Both the position numbers and the translations under genes were made by a program. A DNA stretch of 64,000 nt. Source: Adineta ricciae (taxonomy: Eukaryota; Rotifera; Eurotatoria; Adinetida; Adinetidae). The stretch covers positions 496,001 through 560,000 of the forward strand of contig CAJNOJ010000020.1 of assembly GCA_905250025.1 (NCBI GenBank), read 5' to 3'. Below, piece by piece: positions 37,348-48,129 of this stretch. The notes beneath the pieces are model-generated. The model was not told the DNA's origin, ran no database searches, and was given only the letters and a program-made list of their open reading frames with translations. How positions within the stretch are numbered: position 1 is the first letter of the stretch; the number at the start of each line of letters is the position of its first letter.

Positions 37348-37984
37348 CTACGATGTTTGACTCACCTGAGATGTTTTGCCATTTCGGAAGATATCAGCGT
37401 ACAGATTATTTTGTTCGTTGCAAAGTTTCTTCCGTTGCTCTTGAACAACCGGATTGACTAAGCTAATGGATGAATGTGCGTTCGTTGTTGTCGGTTCGAC
37501 TGGTGTTTTCTTTCGTTTGGCCACGATTGGAAATGTTCTAACACATAAAATATCAGTCAGATTTCCGTCCTTTTTATCAAGTTTTTCTGTATAATTTGTG
37601 AAACGTCCGTTGGGCCATGGCTTCGTTGAATGTTTAAAGCGATATTTATACAGCTGTGATGATAATGGATTGGTAGAATGATCCATAAAACTTTCGGCTA
37701 AATCATAATGAATTGTGCGTTTGCGTAAGAATACCAATGGATTCCAGGAACGATTGCCCACGTTTCTACCACCACCACCGCGCCGTGCATGATGTGCTAC
37801 TGGTCTACTGAGCTAAATTAGAGAAACTCTTATGTAAAGAACATCTACTATGAATGCCTACTGTTTCAAAAAGATTGTCACATTCCTCGTGTACAGTTGT
37901 GGGGTCAAGCGATGGACAGTGATGTTTATCTGATGAATTAACTGGATGTTGCAATCGTTTTAAATGATTGGACTGGTAACTCAT
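37348..37984 (-). CDS. Uncharacterised basic protein
   Basis: Two exons are supported: ATG 37984 (MSYQSNHLKRLQHPV) to about 37868 ending ...DNLFET, then from about 37811 (LSRPVAHHARRGGGGRN). The second exon runs to a stop at 37348 or to a strong donor (CAG before GTGAGT) about 20 bases earlier. The protein is basic, with an Arg/Gly patch and conserved-looking blocks (NRSWNPLVFLRKRTIHYDLA, KPWPNGRFTNYTEKLDKK). No family was recognised. The possible donor raises the idea that these are 5' exons of DYRK1A, but the phase does not fit the DYRK-homology-box exon (phase 0 against a needed phase 1). A separate gene or an unseen extra exon is more likely. Confidence 0.55.
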
Positions 37985-38390
37985 CTAAGAAAAAAATCTT
38001 GGATATGACTCAAACGTCTTTGGCGCACTAATTAATCGCATTAAATCATTTGATCCGTTGAAAATACCCGAAAAAAAAGTCATTTGTCCATTCATATGAG
38101 TAGATGAACGAACCAATGAAGGTCAGAATTCATCTCTCATAAGCGGGAGACATCTGCTGAAAGCGCATCGAAGCATGTCAATAGTTTGTTTTACATCAAC
38201 AAGTTCCTTTATTTTTCGTCTATTTCCTGATCAATAAATAGATAAGAAAAAAGTTATTTTCATTTCAATGTTTTTGACTTTCTTCATTTCAATTAGTAAG
38301 TATAATTCTCCTTGAATAAATGTATATATATGTATTACCAATAATTATTTTTGTACTTCTAGCTAAGTCAAGGTTCTGAGCATCGTTCTA

Positions 38391-38582
38391 ATGGGTTCGC
38401 TATTCAGTTCATCACACAATCGAGGAATTGCACCAAACAATAATCCATTGATAAATCAAGCTTATAACGTGGAATTTGGCTATGCACCTGTCGGTCCGGT
38501 AGGACCGGTCCCGTCTGTTCCGAAACGGAATATGTTTGGTCAGGCGCCAACTCATCATCATCGTCGGCGAAGACGATATTGA
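38391..38582 (+). CDS. Small 63-residue protein with myristoylation-type N-terminus
   Basis: ATG 38391 follows a pyrimidine tract and AG (TACTTCTAG at about 38361), which suggests a 5' UTR intron. The protein begins MGSLFSSSHN (Gly2 and Ser6 as in N-myristoylation signals), has a Gly/Pro/Val segment (GYAPVGPVGPVPSVPK) and ends in a His/Arg-rich cluster (THHHRRRRRY), which could bind acidic membranes. An AATAAA lies about 85 bases after the stop. No homolog was recognised; it might also be a chance frame. Confidence 0.45.
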   Translation: MGSLFSSSHNRGIAPNNNPLINQAYNVEFGYAPVGPVGPVPSVPKRNMFGQAPTHHHRRRRRY

Positions 38583-38639
38583 CATCTGTGATAAAATGAG
38601 AAAGAAACGATATTTTTAAAAAAATGTAATGCACCTTTA

Positions 38640-39336
38640 TTTTTTATCTGTGATGATCAAGACGAATAAACTTTCTTATTTTAATTAAATTATGGAAGAA
38701 AATCCACCGTGAAAAGGCCTTACATCTCTAATCGATAGATATAATTCAGGGTTGTCTCGAAATGTTATCGATTTAATCAACTGATTTAGTCAATCGTTTT
38801 TCGCGTACGTACGAACAAATGTCCTTCCTGATCGAATATGCACCTCATTCTTCTGTCCAGTGACGAGTGAAAAAGATCGACGGTTGTTTTAAATAGACCA
38901 ATGAAATATTTAGATAATATGCTATACAAACAGGCAAAAACATACCTATTGTTATCTGTTGTTTAAACATACATGGACACTGAAGACGCAATGAACAACA
39001 AAAACTAACAACGAAATACAAGAGAAAATTTAGGCAAGAAAATTGATCTAGCACCAGAGAAGAGTAGAGTAAACGAAGTTGGTGACACAAAAGGAAAACA
39101 ACATACAAGAAAAATGACAAAAAAAAGATGTGAGATCGACAAATATACGCACACACACACATATATATATATATATGAGTATTGAGAAAAACAATGAAGA
39201 TGGCTCATTTGCTGATCTATCCTTATATCAATTCCTCTTCTTTTTTCACAAACATATAAATGCAATAAATAAAATTGGAAGAAAAACAAACGCTGATTAT
39301 CATTCATTATCTATCAGAAGAAAGCAAATAATCTTG
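38640..39336. other. Intergenic region with AC/AT microsatellite
   Basis: No gene was recognised between the small plus-strand frame and the KDM3 stop codon. An ACAC run followed by ATAT (about 39148-39176) is the only clear repeat. Open frames across it are hydrophobic low-complexity strings on the minus strand. Confidence 0.5.
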
Positions 39337-42300
39337 CTAGTTATTTACAGATGAAGAGGAAGACTCAGGTGACAGCTCAGTTTTTATTGATTCAATCAAT
39401 GAATTTAATGCATCACTTGTAGTATAATGCAGAATGTTCTTAGCCTAGAAAATCAAATATTTCAATGAAAACAACGAAGAGCCAAACGAGTGAAAACACT
39501 TACTTGTAATATATCAGCATGATTAGTATGCGTTTCAGATAAATTTCGAAATTCGTTCGTTGTAATTAAGCAGCGATCGAGGTTTTCGGGTGATACGAAA
39601 TCCTCGGCTATTTTGATACACGAATGTAGATTTTTCACCTAGAAATTCCGAATAGATTGCAAATCGATATGTAGAACAATCGTTCTTACTTGATGAGGTG
39701 CTCCACTTGGGATAAAAACAGCATCGCCTAAAAACTGAAGAATTGGATAGGATTCGACTTTACTCCATTCTCGTAATTTTTCTAAATCTTCTTTTTCGAG
39801 ATAAGCTGTTTGATCGTGTATAGTATCAGAACCAGGTGCTTTTCGATGCGCCTACGAAAGAAAAAGAACGATTGATATTTGCTTACAAGATTAAGCAATC
39901 ACATACTCGTCCAATGTATTCACGAATCTTTTTCGCATCATCAGAACGAAATAAATGCCAGAGTGCACCTGGTCGTTCCCCATTTCTCAATCGTTGTAAC
40001 TGGGCTTCATCAATATTTGAATCCAATATTTCGGCTTCAACTTCTACAAGAAGACAAACGCATGCCTACTCTACATAATTTTCCTTCTGATCAACTTACG
40101 TCGAATTTCTTCTTCTTTATCGGCTCCATCATCACCTTGACCACCTATGCCAACGTAGACAAGTACATTGACAGCATCTGACACATCGATATGAAGGTTA
40201 GTTGTTCCGGCTTTCTTTGTGGCTTGACTTGTAAGCTGACCTAGAAAGAAATTCGAGCGTTTTGCCTTATTGCTGCGAGAAAATCTCAGAAACGTACTGT
40301 AAGCAATATACAATTTTGGTCCGAGATCGGGTTTAAGCAAACATGATGGTAATCGTTCGACTATATTCAATGCTCCACCATGATATGTAACACCGTTATG
40401 TACATATGATCGTTTCGTATATTCGCCTAAAGTTATTAGCAGAAATTTTCTGGAAGGATCGAGATGTGAACTTACTAAATGGAATATTGTTCATCAGATC
40501 GTGGAGAAGTACAGGAAAAACAGAAGCAAAATCTTTTTTCGTCGGCCAATCTTTTAATTTCAAGATTCTTGGCCGACCGTTATGTTGTTCATCTCGTAAT
40601 CGAACTAAAAGATTCATTGATGAAATTGAATTTCTCTTTACAAAATGACCACTTACTATTCAAACGTTCAAATCCATCCCAAAAGTTAGTTAAAATGGTC
40701 TCATCAGTTAAGATCGGTATTAATGTTTCGCAATCCCATAAAGCTGGTGTTTCACGATGATCGATCATATGTTCTTTAAATGCTTCGGGCTGCCATAACG
40801 TTTTCGATAAATTCTTGTGCACTTGTTTCACAAGTACAGGACAACTCGTCGACCAAACTTTTCGAAAAAACTGTCAAACGAACAACAACATGCATTAAGA
40901 TCAAGATATTCATCGCATTCTACATACTTGTTTTGCATTCTCACTAATCCATTCATTAAAGACCGGCAAGCGACCATTACAATAAAACTCAATATTTGAA
41001 TCATTGTTACAATCACTCGACGACCACTTCTTTTGTACATCGCGAGCATCATGTGATCGTTTCATTTTCAAACTCTTCAGAAATGCCGAAAGGTGTTCGC
41101 TCTTAGCTGAATTGTATAATTTTAGTGTATAATCAAGTTTTAATCGACTTAAATAGTCAACAACACCATTACGTAACTTGAGCATAACTAAACGAGAAAA
41201 TCCAGATTCTATTCACATGCACTCGCGAAGTTCCATACCTGACCATGGAATAAATTCTGACAGAGAAAATGGATCATCATGAGTGCAAGCACGTTTTAAT
41301 TCTAAACAAACACATCAATCAATGCGAAAAAATGTTTAGCTCAAATTTGTCGTACTTTTTCGTTTCTCGATGGTTAATTGAGACAATTGGTTATAGCATT
41401 CAATACATGTCATATATCCACATTCTTTACACATGTAGTGATGATTAAACAATGTTGTATAACATTCATCACACACTTCTCTCCAGCCTGCCACGTACTT
41501 TTTCCAGATAATGTTTTCTATTCAAACAAAACAGTTATTTCAAGAGAATCCAAAATACAACATTTTCAAATTACTTTCATTGTGTGCCGATCGTTCGTTT
41601 TGTTCGTGATGAAACATTAAACAGAATACTTTTGCTATACGCATGAAAATATAATTAGCATCAGGGAGATTCAGAGCTGGTTGACCACCTGCAATGAGAG
41701 AGCACTTAAAAACTTTGACTCCGAAATGAGATCTTTCTCATACTAGTATTCGGTGTGCATAGAGATTCAATATCTTGTGGTGTAGCATTCGCTGCTGTTG
41801 TAAATCCTTCGATCTCATAGATGTTGTCGCCAGAATATTTTAATCTAGATCGAAAGAATGCCAATTTTTAAACGCGAAGGATTTTCGAATGCTTACGTTC
41901 GACAATACTGGAATCGACAACCAGCTAGATGTGACGATAGATCATCGGGGTTAGCTGTTTGACAATCAACACATCGAGGAACCGTCTGTGGATATGAGAT
42001 GCAGTAGTTTTGTTGAACTTTGGTTACTACAAACGAAAATAATGGTGAAATCAAGATAGGATGGACATTGTCTTTACTTGGTATTGACTTATTCTGTCGA
42101 CGTTTGACTAAAGCTTGTTCAGATATTGCGGATGTATCTAAAGATCGTTTTTGATTGTTCGTTGGAGAGGTATCTGCATGGATGTTGTTATCAGTTGACA
42201 TTCCATTTGTATCTAATGAAAGCAATGCCGTCGGTTTTGTTTCCGAATCATATTGACAAATAGCATTGTTAGTTTTATTTTTGCATTTGATTTTATCAGG

Positions 42301-43280
42301 AAAACGTCGAGCGAAGACCGGTGAACGGCATGACTGTTGCAACGATTTAGAATTCCTTGACAAAAGAGAAATCATAAAAAGTGAGAGATGATCTGAGGCA
42401 TACTTTTTGAAAGTATCCATGGATGGAAATACTGGTTTGACTTGCCTTTCCTCTGCGTAGTGTGGTGAATATCTTGGTTGATATTGCGGACTTTTGTTGT
42501 TCACGGTATGGTTCATAGGTTCAGAAGTACTTTGTACAACAGATGTTTCGTTGGCCTTGGCTGGAGACGTTAAGAGACGATGAAGAATCGGTGATGCATA
42601 AGAGTGATTCGTTAGAATCATTGACATAGATTTATTATCGATTGGTGTAATCAAAGTATCAGTTGAAATCGGTTCGGTTTTAACGGTAGTATCTAGTACA
42701 GAGAAGAAGGAAAAAAGATTAAGTTTTCACTTCAGTTGTCATTCTTACTGAATGATTCGCCATTGAAATGATTTTCCGTACTTTCACGTTTTCCATTTGT
42801 GAACGCCAATGGTGAATCTTTTATACAATTTGCATCGAGTGATAAGTTGTCTTGAAAAACGTTTTTGACTCTTGGACTGGAGCAAGGTGTCGTTGCACAA
42901 GAAGAGACATTTGGAGTACAATCACCTGCAGAGCTGATCGGTGATGATGTAGATTCATGAAGTGTTGTCGATTTGGTACTTGAACCACTTGTTTCAGGTG
43001 AATAATCCGTTTGAGTCATTGACGGTATACAAAAATAAAGATTTTGTGAAGTCAGAAGTGGTTTATAAATTAAATTGTTCGATGTGGAACTATTTTCAAA
43101 AATTTCGTGTAAGCGAAACGCACGCTGGTCAATTAAACTTGGATTATGTTGTAACAATGCAGAAGTACTCGGTGATGGAGGTTTCATTGGCTCATTTTTT
43201 AATTCGAGGAACGGTCCACTTGGGCCTGGATGTAAATATGTATATCTTGCTAACTTCTGAGATCCCATATATTGATCCAT
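39337..43280 (-). CDS. KDM3: KDM3 (JMJD1) family JmjC histone H3K9 demethylase
   Basis: KDM3 enzymes remove mono- and dimethyl marks from histone H3 lysine 9 with Fe(II) and 2-oxoglutarate. ATG 43280 ([20 protein letters not shown]) starts a long Ser/Thr-rich N-terminal region. The family zinc finger comes next ([20 protein letters not shown] then CIECY, about 41500-41380), preceded by the Cys/His stretch [19 protein letters not shown]. The JmjC part includes [34 protein letters not shown], the Fe-binding HxD in [27 protein letters not shown]-type [18 protein letters not shown] with the third Fe ligand His, and [16 protein letters not shown]. The stop is at 39337 after a Ser run. About 13 short introns separate the exons. 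Family and catalytic residues are certain; N-terminal exon limits are approximate. Confidence 0.93.
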
Positions 43281-43656
43281 CTAGGCATTAGAAAAAAAAA
43301 TTTCCAATAAGTTAATTTATTCACTTCGCATACTTTCTATGGATATTTATTGCATTTTAATTAACTTTACATAAAGTTACCGTTAATTACTAATGATGTT
43401 ATGCACACAGAAGAAAGAGAGCTCCCTCTAGATTTTTCTTTTCTTACAAAATCAATCAATCGATACTTTCACATGAGTTCTACCACCAATCATTAAAGTT
43501 GCCATTCCAGCGCCATCTATTTTTATGAGGGTTCAATGAGAAATTCGGATAGGACAGAGCATTCCGCAAGTTATATAAACTTGCTTGATTTCGATTAGAA
43601 TATGATTTTCGATCATCAGTATTTTGAATCTAAGGTAAGAAACGGTAGTCTATCAG
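43281..43656. promoter_or_regulatory. Divergent promoter region between KDM3 and lipase 1
   Basis: The start codons of the minus-strand KDM3 gene and the plus-strand lipase 1 gene are about 376 bases apart, so both promoters must lie here. No TATA box or other motif stands out strongly. The division between the two promoters is not visible. Confidence 0.45.
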
Positions 43657-44922
43657 ATGATATTCGGTATGTATATTGTAAGGGAGTTCAGTTTTGAAGA
43701 TAGATCGTTATTCTTTTCTCTAGGCATTGCTTATCTCCTCTCGATACTCTTAATTCACTCTTCAACAGCAATTGCACAAGTACAAAAACATGATCCCGAC
43801 TGTGACTATAATATTACTCAAGTCATTCAAACTAAAGGCTATCCGTGTGAAGAACACAAAGTGATCACAGACGATGGTTATATCTTAGGTATTTTTCGTA
43901 TTCCACATGGTCGCAATAGTTCCTCCATAGGGCGACCTGTTCTTTTACAGCATGGTCTTCTCGATGCTGCTGTAACATGGGTGATGAACTTTCCGGATCA
44001 AAGCCTTGCTTTTATTCTTGCCGATGCTGGCTACGATGTTTGGCTTGGAAATATGCGTGGCAACTACTATTCTCGAGCTCATACGAAATACAATCCTGAT
44101 CATGATAAACAATTCTGGGATTTCAGTTGGGACGATATGGCAAGAGATGATCTTCCGTCGATGATCAACTATATTCTAAATAGAACTGAGCAGACGGAGA
44201 TCGGATATGTTGGTCATTCACAAGGAACGATGATTGCTTTTGCTGAATTCGGTAATGAAAAGAGTGTCGTGCGAGATAATGTAAAGTTTTTCGCAGCTTT
44301 GGCTCCCGTCGCTCATTTAGGCCACATTAAATCACCGATTCGATTTCTATCATCAGCATCAAAAGAATTAGAACGTTATTGGCATTTATTATTTGGACGA
44401 AATGAATTTCTTCCATCAAGTTATATCACAAAATGGCTAGGAACATTCGCTTGTGGTGAAGTTATTCTTGATGAAGTATTATGTCAGAACATATTATTTA
44501 TACTATGTGGGCCTGAAAAGAAAAATATGAATAATACCCGACTACCAGTCTATCTGTCGCACGAACCCGATGGCACATCAGTGAAAAACATGATTCACTT
44601 TGCACAAGGCGTACAAAGTAATATCTTTAGAGCATACGATTATGGTTCACCACAAAAAAACGTACTACATTACAATCAAACCACACCACCGGAATACAAT
44701 CTCTCTGGATCTCACATTCCAACAGCAATCTTCTGGTCGGGCAAGGATTGGCTGGCTGATCCTACTGATGTTAACTACATTCTGAATAATCTACAGAATC
44801 TAGTCTACGATAAATATATTCCAGAATACAATCATCTGGATTTCGTTTGGGCTTTGTCTGCCAACAAAGTTGTTTATAGTGACTTGTTAAATGTGATGAT
44901 AAAATATCATCCGCCCTATTGA
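43657..44922 (+). CDS. Acid lipase (LIPA/gastric lipase family), tandem copy 1
   Basis: Secreted or lysosomal alpha/beta-hydrolase that cleaves triglycerides and cholesteryl esters. ATG 43657 is followed by an optional 57-base in-frame intron (43667-43723, GTATGT...CTCTAG). Removing it gives a clean signal peptide (MIFGIAYLLSILLIHSSTA) and 402 residues, the usual family length. Visible family blocks are the N-terminal DPDCDYNITQVIQTKGYPCE, KVITDDGYILGIFRIPHG, LLQHGLLD (oxyanion region), the nucleophile elbow GYVGHSQGT (Ser), DWLADPTDVNY (Asp) and EYNHLDFVWA (His). N-glycosylation sequons are present (NIT, NRT, NQT). It is first of four tandem copies. Confidence 0.93.
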   Translation: MIFGMYIVREFSFEDRSLFFSLGIAYLLSILLIHSSTAIAQVQKHDPDCDYNITQVIQTKGYPCEEHKVITDDGYILGIFRIPHGRNSSSIGRPVLLQHGLLDAAVTWVMNFPDQSLAFILADAGYDVWLGNMRGNYYSRAHTKYNPDHDKQFWDFSWDDMARDDLPSMINYILNRTEQTEIGYVGHSQGTMIAFAEFGNEKSVVRDNVKFFAALAPVAHLGHIKSPIRFLSSASKELERYWHLLFGRNEFLPSSYITKWLGTFACGEVILDEVLCQNILFILCGPEKKNMNNTRLPVYLSHEPDGTSVKNMIHFAQGVQSNIFRAYDYGSPQKNVLHYNQTTPPEYNLSGSHIPTAIFWSGKDWLADPTDVNYILNNLQNLVYDKYIPEYNHLDFVWALSANKVVYSDLLNVMIKYHPPY

Positions 44923-45676
44923 CTTGTATCTTTTTTGTTTTATTTTTTCGATATTTTGTAAAAAAAGGATCTGATCTTTTTTCCAATCTAGCAATATCTC
45001 AATAAAAATTGTTTTCAAGTTGCTACAAATTTTCAATTTAAATTTTGAGACGAATTTAATGGATAGTTGCAGTAGAAACGAGCTCCCTTTTATTTTTAAA
45101 AATCATGCGAATACTTCGATGATAATTCAAAAGAATCGCTCCTACGGAAAAATAGCAGAGCGGATCTTGAAACAAGCACTACTTGTTTAATGAGTATTAG
45201 ACATGGCATTTCAATGCGACTATCTTTAATTGAAACGACAAACAGATTATATAGGCACACATTTGGTTTGGTCATTTTTATTGAATTCACATATTACTCA
45301 ATTCGATAGATAACATGATTATACGACACACTGTTTTTATATATTTTCTTTGATAGAATACCTAGAGCATATTGAGGATGAACACACATTTGAATGGTTA
45401 GAAATTTCAAACGCGAACGCTCTTCTTCGAAATGTCGTTAAATATGTGTTTTCCGATATGTATCATACCATTCGATAAGAAGCACAGACGACGACAGCTG
45501 TTTCTTCGTAGTCGAGATAATAATGTCTATGTTTCCCGACTTATACGAAAGCATCAGTCAATTCGAAGCTGCTGGCAGCCATGCCCGACGTCGTATTGTA
45601 AGAGTTTAATTTGTTTATTGAGAATAGTCGTGTCTGATCCGTCGAGTCATCATAAGGATGCTATATAAAGGAGGAG
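44923..45676. other. Intergenic region between lipase 1 and the LTR element
   Basis: AT-rich DNA with AATAAA near 45001 as a possible polyadenylation signal for lipase 1. Short frames near 45432-45668 resemble no protein. The last five bases before the element, with the next base (GTTAC at 45677-45681), form its left target duplication. Confidence 0.5.
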
Positions 45677-45681
45677 GTTAC

Positions 45682-45887
45682 TGTAACGATAATGATATCG
45701 TTCATCTCTTTCTGTTCTTTATCCTCTCACCTCTATATCATACTATCTCCGGGTCATATCTCTCTTTCCTCTTCTCTATATAAGCGCGTGTCTTAGTGTG
45801 AAAGAGATACATTCTGGTCATGTAGAGTAGTCAATAAACATCTATACCGTGAGAAGCGGTCAGCTACTCAACCAGTTTGTCATTACA
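45682..45887 (+). repeat. Left LTR (206 bases)
   Basis: Contains a TATA box (CTATATAAG near 45776) and AATAAA near 45833, consistent with U3, R and U5 functions. It differs from the right LTR at one base (ATAT here, ATCT there, near 45752). Confidence 0.92.
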
Positions 45888-46667
45888 TGGCGACCCTGGC
45901 TAGTGAATCTTCGCAAATCCACTAGAAGTAGATTCTCTAGTAAACACAAACAACGATGAAGATCAATCAATGGATAAATCGAAATTTAATGGGCAATCGG
46001 TGACTGCAATGTATGCAAAATAACAAGGATGAATTTTGAATTAATGTGATGAGGAACCTCCTCAACGGCATGAACGGCATCAGAATCGGGTGGGCAAGCG
46101 TTGGCAGGAATATTAATCCAGAAAGAATTATTTGAAATGAAGAAATGGAAGAATTTTATTTGTCTGTAGCTGCGAGAACGACCCAACGACTGAACAGCCG
46201 AGTTATCCGGGAGAAGAATGACATGGAAGGGTTCCACTTCTACTGCGTGGCGATTCATTTTATTGGCACAAGATTCGTTCAAGTAAAGCTGCATACAGAA
46301 GAGTGCACCAATTGACTCATTATATTTTTGCTGTGTTTGATACATCAAGCTAATCGGTTTAAGTAAGAAGATGAGAAAAAGTTGTATGGAATATCTCGTA
46401 TTAATGTGCGTGTGTTTGTCATTATGTTAATTTTTTGTATGAAACGTCGTAGTCGTTGGATCGAAATTTTTTTTAACTACTTCGTTATGTGTAAACGCTT
46501 ATAAATCGCATTTTGTGTTGAGATATCTCTAGTGCATTCGATGAGTTTATATTGTTCTTATTCGTATGACCTTTCTCGTGATCATTATCTACTCATCTTT
46601 TTTTTTTCTCGCCTTCGACTTAATATTGTAAAGACGCTCAGGAGCGCGTCTAAGCTGAGTGGGAGGG

Positions 46668-46873
46668 TGTAACGATAATGATATCGTTCATCTCTTTCTG
46701 TTCTTTATCCTCTCACCTCTATATCATACTATCTCCGGGTCATCTCTCTCTTTCCTCTTCTCTATATAAGCGCGTGTCTTAGTGTGAAAGAGATACATTC
46801 TGGTCATGTAGAGTAGTCAATAAACATCTATACCGTGAGAAGCGGTCAGCTACTCAACCAGTTTGTCATTACA
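46668..46873 (+). repeat. Right LTR (206 bases)
   Basis: Direct repeat of 45682-45887 with one substitution, preceded by a purine tract and followed by the target duplication GTTAC. Confidence 0.92.
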
Positions 46874-46878
46874 GTTAC

Positions 46879-47241
46879 TGCATACACTCATTGAAATTAT
46901 CGTGATACTGTAAAGAATGGCTATTGATCCGTGCATTGAAGTCGTATGTTGTTTCTCTTTTGAGCTAGAATTAGAGTGCAGTCCATCATTGCTATATCAA
47001 AGCGAGAACACGTGGAGCGATAAGTGAAGATTATTCCTCCTGATCAGACAAAAAGAGATTATGTTCAGATTGTTGGTAAAGGAATATCATACAGCATTAT
47101 AGAGTTTAAAAGTCCATGCGCTCTTTCAGATGCAATAAAAGTTTCTTTCTATTTTGTCAGTTGCTACGTGTTAAAGATCTATATGACGAACAGAAAAAGC
47201 ATCGCGACGATTGTCGACTGCTTTTAATGAATTGCGCCAAT
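46879..47241 (+). other. Possible gene remnant, left part
   Basis: Frames of the plus strand such as KIIPPDQTKRDYVQIVGKG, and DLYDEQKKHRDDCRLLLMN after a possible splice acceptor (TTTTGTCAG near 47160), look coding in composition but match no known family. They run up to the foldback element at 47242. A further plausible exon lies on its other side (47524-47788). A small gene interrupted by the insertion is possible; the joined frame could not be made consistent by eye. Confidence 0.25.
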
Positions 47242-47523
47242 ATCCCAGGTCGATCATTCCGGTGACTGGATCCGTTGAAATCTGAGTCGGTTCTGGTACA
47301 GCTCTTCTCGATTCCAACAAGTTCCTTGCCGCCGGATTCTGGCCGGAATTGCAGAGGAAATATCCGATCAGTTCCTGACCGTTTCCAGCTCGAAGTTTGC
47401 AGGAAACGGTCGGGAAATGACTGGAACCTACGTTTGAACTTCTAGCCGGAATCAAGCGGCAAGGAAATGGTCGGAAAACGAACCTAACCGGCCGGAACCG
47501 ACCGTGCCATAATAACCTGGGAT
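47242..47523. mobile_element. Foldback/MITE-like element with 9-base terminal inverted repeats
   Basis: The ends are ATCCCAGGT and ACCTGGGAT. The interior is clearly richer in G+C than its surroundings and forms an imperfect hairpin: CCTTGCCGCCGGATTCTGGC near 47338 pairs with AGCCGGAATCAAGCGGCAAG near 47443, and TTCCTGACCGTTTCCAGC pairs with GCAGGAAACGGTCGGGAA. CAAT occurs on both flanks (47238-47241 and 47525-47528), offset by one G on the right, and may be the target duplication. No transposase is encoded. The 118-residue minus-strand frame across it is a by-product of the hairpin. Confidence 0.65.
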
Positions 47524-47788
47524 GCAATCATCGGAATGGTCGTTTTTACTCGAAAATTTGACAACAGCTACTTTTAAACTAGGCGAAATCGTGAATGAAC
47601 TAAAAAGATTAGAATGTAAGCTCCTTTTTTCTTTCTTTGAAGAAATGTTTTATTATCTTCTTCGTAGACACTCATATCAAGAATGGTGGTCAATTACCCT
47701 ACGAAAATCTGACAATCGATGGCAACTGATCGTTTATTTTCACGGACACTGTTCACTATTACACATTGAGTCAGGAAACAAATGTTAA
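47524..47788 (+). other. Possible gene remnant, right part
   Basis: The frame SSEWSFLLENLTTATFKLGE continues to NELKRLE with a GTAAGC donor, and after TTCTTCGTAG a further exon-like stretch (HSYQEWWSITLRKSDN...) ends at a stop near 47788. No family was recognised. Together with 46879-47241 it may be an interrupted small gene. Confidence 0.25.
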
Positions 47789-48129
47789 ATAGACAATGGA
47801 TAACGTATACTTTATTTCATTGTATCTTTTCTCTATTCAAAATTCTTTTCAATTCCAATAAAAGAGTGAAACAAAACTGAACGAGTTGGAGTTCCATTTG
47901 TATTACTATTTTCATTTTCGAGAATTTGTCTCAGTCTTAAAACAAGGAGGTGTGAGGATGGGTAATCCAACTAAGAGTCTCGTTCGATTTCAAAATAGTT
48001 TGCGTAACTGAGTAGTTATCATATTTATCTTTTCGATCACACCATACGACACTAAGATAAAATACGCATGTGTATATATAATACGGTGACTAACGTCTCT
48101 GTTTTTATAACAACATTGAGGAAGAAAAA
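47789..48129. other. Upstream region of lipase 2
   Basis: AT-rich DNA before the lipase 2 start, probably holding its promoter; a TATA-like TGTATATATAATAC lies near 48070, about 60 bases before the ATG. Nothing else was recognised. Confidence 0.45.

Larger units (their letters stand above)
45682..46873 (+). mobile_element. Short non-autonomous LTR retrotransposon (TRIM-like)
   Basis: Two direct repeats of 206 bases bound an internal region of 780 bases, flanked by a 5-base target duplication GTTAC (45677-45681 and 46874-46878). The LTRs begin TGTAACG and end CATTACA. Directly after the left LTR lies TGGCGACCCTGG, in the place and form of a primer-binding site, and before the right LTR a purine run (GAGTGGGAGGG) in the place of a polypurine tract. 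No gag, protease, reverse transcriptase or integrase was recognised; a short frame starting MDKSKFNGQ stops after 17 codons. The element therefore depends on enzymes supplied elsewhere. LTR identity of 205/206 means a recent insertion. Confidence 0.92.

Noticed and set aside
47171..47527. 118-codon minus-strand frame rich in Arg, Pro and Ser
   Set aside because: It lies across the GC-richer hairpin element and results from it.
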